10,583 nucleotides of DNA, taken from assembly GCA_025464025.1 (NCBI GenBank), contig JAODBP010000306.1:1-10583 (forward strand), given 5' to 3'. This stretch comes from Actinomycetes bacterium. Its GTDB lineage: Bacteria; Actinomycetota; Acidimicrobiia; Acidimicrobiales; CADCSY01. A model generated the notes under the pieces. The model worked only from the letters and a program-made list of their open reading frames with translations. It made no database searches and was not told where the DNA came from. A program made the position numbers and the translations under genes. Below, one piece after another: positions 7,113 to 10,583 of this stretch (its first letter is position 1; each line of letters begins with the position of its first letter).

Positions 7113-8129
7113 CTACGACGGTGGCCGCTGCTCGATGACGCCCCACCACCCGAGCCCGGCGTAGGTCTCGTAGCCCGGGGTGAGGGCGAAGCCGACGACC
7201 TCGCCGTCGCCGCCCGTGTAGTGGCCCATCGGCCGGTCGCCGGCCTGCAGCTCGAAGCGGTCGCGGAGGACGCCGACGCCGTCGGACGCCGCGATCAGCC
7301 GGTGGTCGGCGTCGACGAGGAGGCAGCGGGTGCGGGCGGCCTCCTCCGGGCGGAGCGGCACGCTCCGCACGACCGTGTCGGCCTGCTGCTGCCAGTCGAA
7401 GAAGATGCCGAGCACGCCGATCGGCGCACCGTCGGCCTCGCCGCCCTGGCGCACCGCCGTGGCGTAGGTGGCCACGAGTCGGTCGTCGAGCCGGCGGTTG
7501 GGGGTGACGTCGACGGCGACGAAGTCGTCACCCGACCGCGTGGCCAGGCCGCGGGTGAACCACTCCTCACCCGAGACGTCGAGGCCGAGCACGCCGGCGT
7601 AGCGCTCCGGCCGGCCGTGGGCCACGACGTTGCCGTCGAGGTCGGCGACCCAGAGGTCGAGGTAGACGGTGTACGAGTCGAGGATCACCCCGAGGCGTCG
7701 GCAGGCATGGGCCGAGTCGCCCTCGGCGCAGACGTCGACGATGGCGGCGTCGGTGGCCCACCACCGCACGTCGCACGACCGTTCGTAGAGGTTGCGGTCG
7801 ATGATCTCGATCATGTGGAGGGCGAGGTCGGCCAAGCGACCGCCCCGGACCTCGGCGACGAGCCGCCGCCCCAGCCCGTCGAGCTCCTCGAGGCTGGTCG
7901 CCAGCTCGCCGGTCAGGGCGCCGGAGATGCGGCTGACCTCGTCGGAGATCTCCCCGACCTCCTTGGCCACGACGGCGAAGCCCTTGCCCTCCTCACCGGC
8001 GTGGGCCGCCTCGATCAGGGCGTTGAGGGCCAGCAGCTTGGTCCGCTTGGCCACGTCTTCGATCTGGCGCACGCGCGCGCCGGTCAGGGACGACACCTCG
8101 GTTGCCAGCTCCACCACGCGCTCGGGCAC
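7113..8129 (-). CDS. Soluble receptor: N-terminal chemoreceptor tip, C-terminal Cache-like sensor
   Basis: A 338-aa protein with an unusual domain order. Residues 1-95 hold a shortened methyl-accepting chemotaxis signalling hairpin. [20 protein letters not shown] (23-42) and [15 protein letters not shown] (44-58) are the conserved tip that binds CheA and CheW. Residues about 100-130 form a linker with [15 protein letters not shown]. Residues about 140-335 look like a double-lobed Cache/PAS-like ligand-binding fold ([54 protein letters not shown]). No membrane helix, signal peptide or methylation helices are seen, so it should be cytoplasmic. Classical receptors carry the sensor first and outside the membrane. 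The GTG start is well supported by GGAGGTGA (8133-8140), complementary to the 16S end. No che genes lie in the window. It likely heads an operon with the split-barrel and CxxC genes. The ligand is unknown. Confidence 0.85.
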   Translation of the reverse strand: MPERVVELATEVSSLTGARVRQIEDVAKRTKLLALNALIEAAHAGEEGKGFAVVAKEVGEISDEVSRISGALTGELATSLEELDGLGRRLVAEVRGGRLADLALHMIEIIDRNLYERSCDVRWWATDAAIVDVCAEGDSAHACRRLGVILDSYTVYLDLWVADLDGNVVAHGRPERYAGVLGLDVSGEEWFTRGLATRSGDDFVAVDVTPNRRLDDRLVATYATAVRQGGEADGAPIGVLGIFFDWQQQADTVVRSVPLRPEEAARTRCLLVDADHRLIAASDGVGVLRDRFELQAGDRPMGHYTGGDGEVVGFALTPGYETYAGLGWWGVIEQRPPS

Positions 8130-8132
8130 GGG

Positions 8133-8140
8133 TCACCTCC
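8133..8140 (-). promoter_or_regulatory. Near-perfect ribosome binding site deciding the GTG start of the receptor
   Basis: GGAGGTGA on the minus strand is a full-length match to the anti-Shine-Dalgarno sequence. Its GGAGG core ends six bases before GTG 8127-8129. This fixes the start inside what would be the middle of a normal chemoreceptor signalling domain, so the short hairpin is not an annotation error. Confidence 0.85.
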
Positions 8141-8229
8141 GGATAGGGCTGCGTCCTGCTCGGAGGTCGGCGACCGGACCTGAGACGTCCGACACATCTG
8201 ACGGAAAGCGACCCGACCCGGCGGTTCGC

Positions 8230-8248
8230 GGCACTCGTGCCACGTGGC
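8230..8248. promoter_or_regulatory. Overlapping inverted repeats in a divergent intergenic region
   Basis: Between the receptor gene (-) and the 49-aa gene (+), GGCAC-TC-GTGCC (8230-8241) overlaps the perfect 10-base palindrome GCCACGTGGC (8239-8248). The shared arm could form alternative pairings or hold a dimeric regulator. The 188-bp region (8130-8317) otherwise shows no clear -10/-35 pair on either strand. Confidence 0.25.
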
Positions 8249-8317
8249 CGGTTTCGCCGTCGCGCCGCAGGGGGTACGAGCCCGATCGGACCCGGCCTCC
8301 ACCCACGGATGCATTGC

Positions 8318-8467
8318 ATGTCGACGCCCAACGACTACGACCCCGAGCTGACCGAGCACCTGCTCGAGGAGACGGGCAAGCTGCTCCAGGACTCCCGTCG
8401 CCTGCTCGACGACATGGACGATCGCCTCGACGAGCGGCCGCCCCCTCCTCCTGCGCCAGGAAGCTGA
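8318..8467 (+). CDS. Small acidic helical protein with proline-rich tail (49 aa)
   Basis: The peptide starts [14 protein letters not shown], continues with a strongly amphipathic acidic helix containing [20 protein letters not shown], and ends in [12 protein letters not shown]. Codon third positions are nearly all G or C until the proline tail, matching real genes in the window. Hydrophobic positions follow a heptad-like spacing, so dimerisation or binding to a coiled coil is possible. An in-frame ATG at 8309 would add MHC with a rare CAT codon, so 8318 is preferred. No ribosome site is seen. It lies 78 bp before the exonuclease gene. The family is not recognised and no function is assigned. 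Confidence 0.55.
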   Translation: MSTPNDYDPELTEHLLEETGKLLQDSRRLLDDMDDRLDERPPPPPAPGS

Positions 8468-8533
8468 AGAGGAAGACCTGCGTAGGCGCGGCTCCTCCGG
8501 TCAGGACGGGGTGTCAACCGGGTTCCGCCGTGC

Positions 8534-8539
8534 CAGGCT
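8534..8539 (+). promoter_or_regulatory. Candidate -10 box for a leaderless exonuclease transcript
   Basis: CAGGCT ends six bases before the ATG at 8546 and resembles the TAGGCT box ahead of the split-barrel gene. Only a short GGGG lies before the ATG, too close for a normal ribosome site. A -35 element is not evident; TGTCAA at 8513-8518 is a weak option. Confidence 0.3.
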
Positions 8540-8545
8540 GCGGGG

Positions 8546-9415
8546 ATGCAGGTCCACCTGGTCGACGGCACCTACGAGCTCTTCCGCCACTACTACGCCG
8601 TGCCCTCCCGGGTGAACGGCGCCGGCGAGGAGATCGGCGCCGTGCGCGGGGTCGTCTCGTCGATGCTCATGCTGCTGGGCGACGGCGCCACCCACGTCGG
8701 CGTGGCCACCGACCACGTGATCGAGTCGTGGCGCAACGACCTGTGGGCCACCTACAAGGACGGCTCGGGCATCGACCCGATCCTCTTCGCCCAGTTCCCG
8801 ATCCTCGAGGAGGCGCTCGAGGCGATGGGGCTCACGGTGTGGGCCATGGTCGAGGACGAAGCCGACGACGCCCTCGGCACCGCGGCGCGGGTGGCGGCGG
8901 CCGACGACGCCGTCGAGCAGGTGCTGGTGTGCACGCCGGACAAGGACCTGGGCCAGGTCGTGGGCGGGAAGATCGTGCAGTTCGACCGGCGCAAGGGGGG
9001 CACGGTGATCGACGCCGACGGCATCCGGGCCAAGTTCGGCGTCGACCCGGAGTCGATCCCCGACTACCTCGCCCTCGTCGGCGACACCGCCGACGGCTTC
9101 CCCGGCATCCAAGGGTGGGGCGCCAAGTCGGCGGCCGCCGTGCTGGCCCACTACAAGCACATCGAGGCCATCCCGCCGGCCGCCGGGCAATGGGAGGTCA
9201 GCGTGCGGAGCTCGCCGGCGCTGGCGTCGCGCCTGGCCGCCGAGCTGGAGACGGCACTGCTGTTCAAGCGGCTGGCCACCCTCAACTGCGACTGCGCGGT
9301 CGGCACCCCGGCGGAGTGGCGGTGGGACGGTCCCACACCCGAGTTCGCGGCGATGTGCGAGCGCCTCGACGCGCCCGACTACCCCCGTCGCGCCGCCCGC
9401 CTCGCGGCCCGCTAG
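8546..9415 (+). CDS. 5'-3' exonuclease (PolA N-terminal / FEN type), stand-alone
   Basis: A 289-aa nuclease lacking any polymerase domain. It begins with [16 protein letters not shown] (D7, R14), as in the 5' nuclease domain of DNA polymerase I. Further metal-binding acids are in [10 protein letters not shown] (E103-D108), [11 protein letters not shown] (D132, D134) and [11 protein letters not shown] (D180, D183). [14 protein letters not shown] (187-200) is the helix-hairpin-helix DNA clamp. The YK pair (70-71) near the helical arch is kept. Such enzymes cut 5' flaps and remove RNA primers in replication and repair. The ATG at 8546 directly precedes the conserved strand, and the product is typical in length for stand-alone family members. 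Its TAG shares a CTAG with the stop of the convergent small gene. It has no obvious tie to the acyl-CoA genes. Confidence 0.93.
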   Translation: MQVHLVDGTYELFRHYYAVPSRVNGAGEEIGAVRGVVSSMLMLLGDGATHVGVATDHVIESWRNDLWATYKDGSGIDPILFAQFPILEEALEAMGLTVWAMVEDEADDALGTAARVAAADDAVEQVLVCTPDKDLGQVVGGKIVQFDRRKGGTVIDADGIRAKFGVDPESIPDYLALVGDTADGFPGIQGWGAKSAAAVLAHYKHIEAIPPAAGQWEVSVRSSPALASRLAAELETALLFKRLATLNCDCAVGTPAEWRWDGPTPEFAAMCERLDAPDYPRRAARLAAR

Positions 9416-9600
9416 CTCGTGGGCTCGGTCAGGGTGACCGTGTAGCCGTAGAAGTGCTCGGGATCGAGGCAGATCTGCTTGCGGTACTCGTAGATCACCT
9501 TGATGCCCTTCTCGGCGGCCCAGGCCTTGGCCTCCTCGATGTCGTCGAGCTCGTGCTCCTCGACCAGCAGCTCGACGCGGTTGCACCGGTTGATCTCCAT
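9412..9600 (-). CDS. Conserved-looking small protein of unknown function (62 aa)
   Basis: The 62-aa product begins [15 protein letters not shown] and contains a helix ([14 protein letters not shown]) followed by strands ([23 protein letters not shown]), suggesting a small alpha/beta fold. Nearly every codon ends in G or C (one GAT excepted), and amino-acid use is balanced, unlike the Arg/Ala/Pro-rich shadow frames here, so it is very likely real. Two cysteines (C6, C44) are present. The start has GGTGGA about nine bases upstream. The frame is open further upstream, but that extension would run into the divergent carboxylase gene. It shares a 66-bp divergent spacer with the carboxylase gene and a CTAG double stop with the exonuclease gene. 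The family is not recognised. Confidence 0.78.
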   Translation of the reverse strand: MEINRCNRVELLVEEHELDDIEEAKAWAAEKGIKVIYEYRKQICLDPEHFYGYTVTLTEPTS

Positions 9601-9627
9601 GCCGGCGAGTCCACCACGACAGGTGGC

Positions 9628-9658
9628 TTCGGGGTCGGCCGGATCGCTCGGATAGCGT
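9628..9658 (+). promoter_or_regulatory. Candidate promoter of the acyl-CoA carboxylase gene
   Basis: TAGCGT (9653-9658) fits the -10 pattern and ends eight bases before ATG 9667. TTCGGG (9628-9633) may be a weak -35 at 19 nt. No ribosome site is seen before the ATG, so the transcript may be leaderless or nearly so. Confidence 0.35.
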
Positions 9659-9666
9659 TCGGCCCG

Positions 9667-10583
9667 ATGACCGAACATCCTCTTCGTGAGCGCCTCGACG
9701 AGCTGAACAAGCGCAAGGAAGCAGCGCTCCACGCCGGATCGGAGCGCTCCGTCGAGCGCCAGCACGCCAAGGGCAAGCTCCTCGCCCGCGAGCGGATCGA
9801 GTACCTGCTCGATCCTGGCTCGTTCCACGAGCTCGACATGCTCGCCCGCCACCGGGCCCACGGCATGGGCCTCGAGGACGAGCGCCCCTTCACCGACGGC
9901 GTGATCACCGGGTGGGGCACGATCGACGGGCGCAAGGTCTTCCTGTTCGCCCAGGACTTCACCGTCTTCGGCGGCGCCCTCGGCGAGGTGTTCGCCGAGA
10001 AGATCCACAAGGTCATGGACCTGGCGCTCTCGGTCGGTGCCCCCTTCATCGGCCTCAACGACGGCGCCGGCGCCCGCATCCAGGAGGGCGTGGTCTCCCT
10101 CGCCTCCTACGGCGGCATCTTCCACCGCAACGTGCAGTCGTCGGGCGTGATCCCCCAGATCAGCGTGATCCTCGGCCCGTGCGCCGGCGGTGCGGTCTAC
10201 AGCCCGGCGCTCACCGATTTCATCTTCATGGTGCGCGAGACGTCGCACATGTTCATCACCGGCCCCGACGTGGTGAAGACGGTGACGGGCGAGGACGTGA
10301 CGCTCGAGGAGCTGGGCGGGGCCATGACCCACGCCAGCAAGTCGGGCGTGGCCACCTTCGTGGCCAACAGCGAGCACGAGTGCCTCGACCAGGTCCGGTA
10401 CCTGGTGTCGTTCCTGCCCTCGAACAACCTCGAGGAGCCGCCGCGGTACGAGTCGGACGACGACCCCGACCGGCTGTGCCCCGAGCTGATCGACCTCATG
10501 CCCGACAGCCCCAACAAGCCCTACGACATGGTGAAGGTCATCGAGACGATCGTCGACGACGGCGACTTCTTCGAGTACTACCA
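9667..10583 (+). CDS. pccB: Acyl-CoA (propionyl-CoA) carboxylase beta subunit, 3' partial
   Basis: The first 305 residues of a carboxyltransferase subunit that normally has 515-530 aa; the frame is open at the window end. It transfers CO2 from biotin on a partner alpha subunit to acetyl- or propionyl-CoA, making malonyl- or (S)-methylmalonyl-CoA. Signatures are [23 protein letters not shown] (31-53, which sets the ATG close upstream), [39 protein letters not shown] (131-142) and the oxyanion-type [16 protein letters not shown] (170-185). The residue that separates acetyl- from propionyl-CoA users (Asp422 in the Streptomyces protein) lies beyond the window, so the pccB label rests on overall likeness and on the nearby epimerase. 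The product (S)-methylmalonyl-CoA would be the substrate of the mce enzyme. ATG 9667 has a -10-like TAGCGT eight bases ahead and no ribosome site. Confidence 0.9.
   Translation, partial: MTEHPLRERLDELNKRKEAALHAGSERSVERQHAKGKLLARERIEYLLDPGSFHELDMLARHRAHGMGLEDERPFTDGVITGWGTIDGRKVFLFAQDFTVFGGALGEVFAEKIHKVMDLALSVGAPFIGLNDGAGARIQEGVVSLASYGGIFHRNVQSSGVIPQISVILGPCAGGAVYSPALTDFIFMVRETSHMFITGPDVVKTVTGEDVTLEELGGAMTHASKSGVATFVANSEHECLDQVRYLVSFLPSNNLEEPPRYESDDDPDRLCPELIDLMPDSPNKPYDMVKVIETIVDDGDFFEYY

Noticed and set aside
6792..8183. 463-aa plus-strand frame opposite the receptor operon
   Set aside because: Antisense shadow: rich in Val/Asp/Ala/Gly with no recognisable domain, while the minus strand shows conserved MCP and split-barrel motifs.
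8309..8317. Earlier ATG for the 49-aa protein
   Set aside because: It adds only three residues with atypical codon CAT and no ribosome site; it cannot be fully excluded.
9601..10377. N-terminal extension of the 62-aa protein to 321 aa
   Set aside because: The extension runs antisense through the acyl-CoA carboxylase gene, with shadow-type composition; the start at 9600 has a plausible ribosome site.

Overview
The window is GC-rich throughout (roughly 70 %). Codon third positions are almost all G or C, and genes are tightly packed with 1-4 nt overlaps. The genes point to a high-GC actinobacterium: a FilP/DivIVA-type coiled-coil protein, a crotonyl-CoA carboxylase/reductase, an actinobacterial-style acyl-CoA carboxylase beta chain, and several starts that look leaderless. 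A deep-branching group such as Acidimicrobiia would fit, but that is inference from gene style. There are no rRNA or tRNA genes, no insertion sequences and no CRISPR array.

Layout. (1) 1-975 (+) is the 3' part of a branched-chain-amino-acid-type ABC transporter substrate-binding protein. It ends at a strong two-way hairpin terminator (981-1026). (2) 1037-2224 (-) is an acetyl-CoA acetyltransferase (thiolase). (3) 2304-3275 (-) is a 323-aa DivIVA-domain coiled-coil protein resembling Streptomyces FilP, with four tandem 11-residue repeats. (4) 3375-6235 (+) is a tight three-gene unit: crotonyl-CoA carboxylase/reductase (ccr), methylmalonyl/ethylmalonyl-CoA epimerase (mce), and a barrel-only YtcJ-like amidohydrolase whose GTG start overlaps the mce stop. 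(5) 8129-6241 (-) is a likely operon: a soluble receptor with an N-terminal chemoreceptor tip and a C-terminal Cache-like sensor, a pyridoxamine-phosphate-oxidase-like flavin split barrel, and an AhpD/CMD-family CxxC protein. (6) 8318-8467 (+) is a probable 49-aa acidic small protein. (7) 8546-9415 (+) is a stand-alone 5'-3' exonuclease of the PolA N-terminal type. It converges on a 62-aa unknown protein (9600-9412, -), and both stop codons lie in one CTAG. (8) 9667-10583 (+) is the first 305 residues of an acyl-CoA (propionyl-CoA) carboxylase beta subunit, cut by the window end.

How they work together. Thiolase, Ccr, epimerase and acyl-CoA carboxylase are four steps of C2/C3 acyl-CoA handling: acetoacetyl-CoA formation, reductive carboxylation of crotonyl-CoA to ethylmalonyl-CoA, epimerisation of ethyl- or methylmalonyl-CoA, and propionyl-CoA carboxylation. 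The set fits the ethylmalonyl-CoA pathway or supply of extender and propionate carbon. A FilP-like cytoskeletal gene among these genes recalls, from memory, the Streptomyces scy-filP locus, which sits beside an epimerase and a thiolase gene. The receptor/split-barrel/CxxC operon is the least explained group and the best candidate for a little-described redox- or ligand-sensing module. No intergenic stretch exceeds 300 bases.
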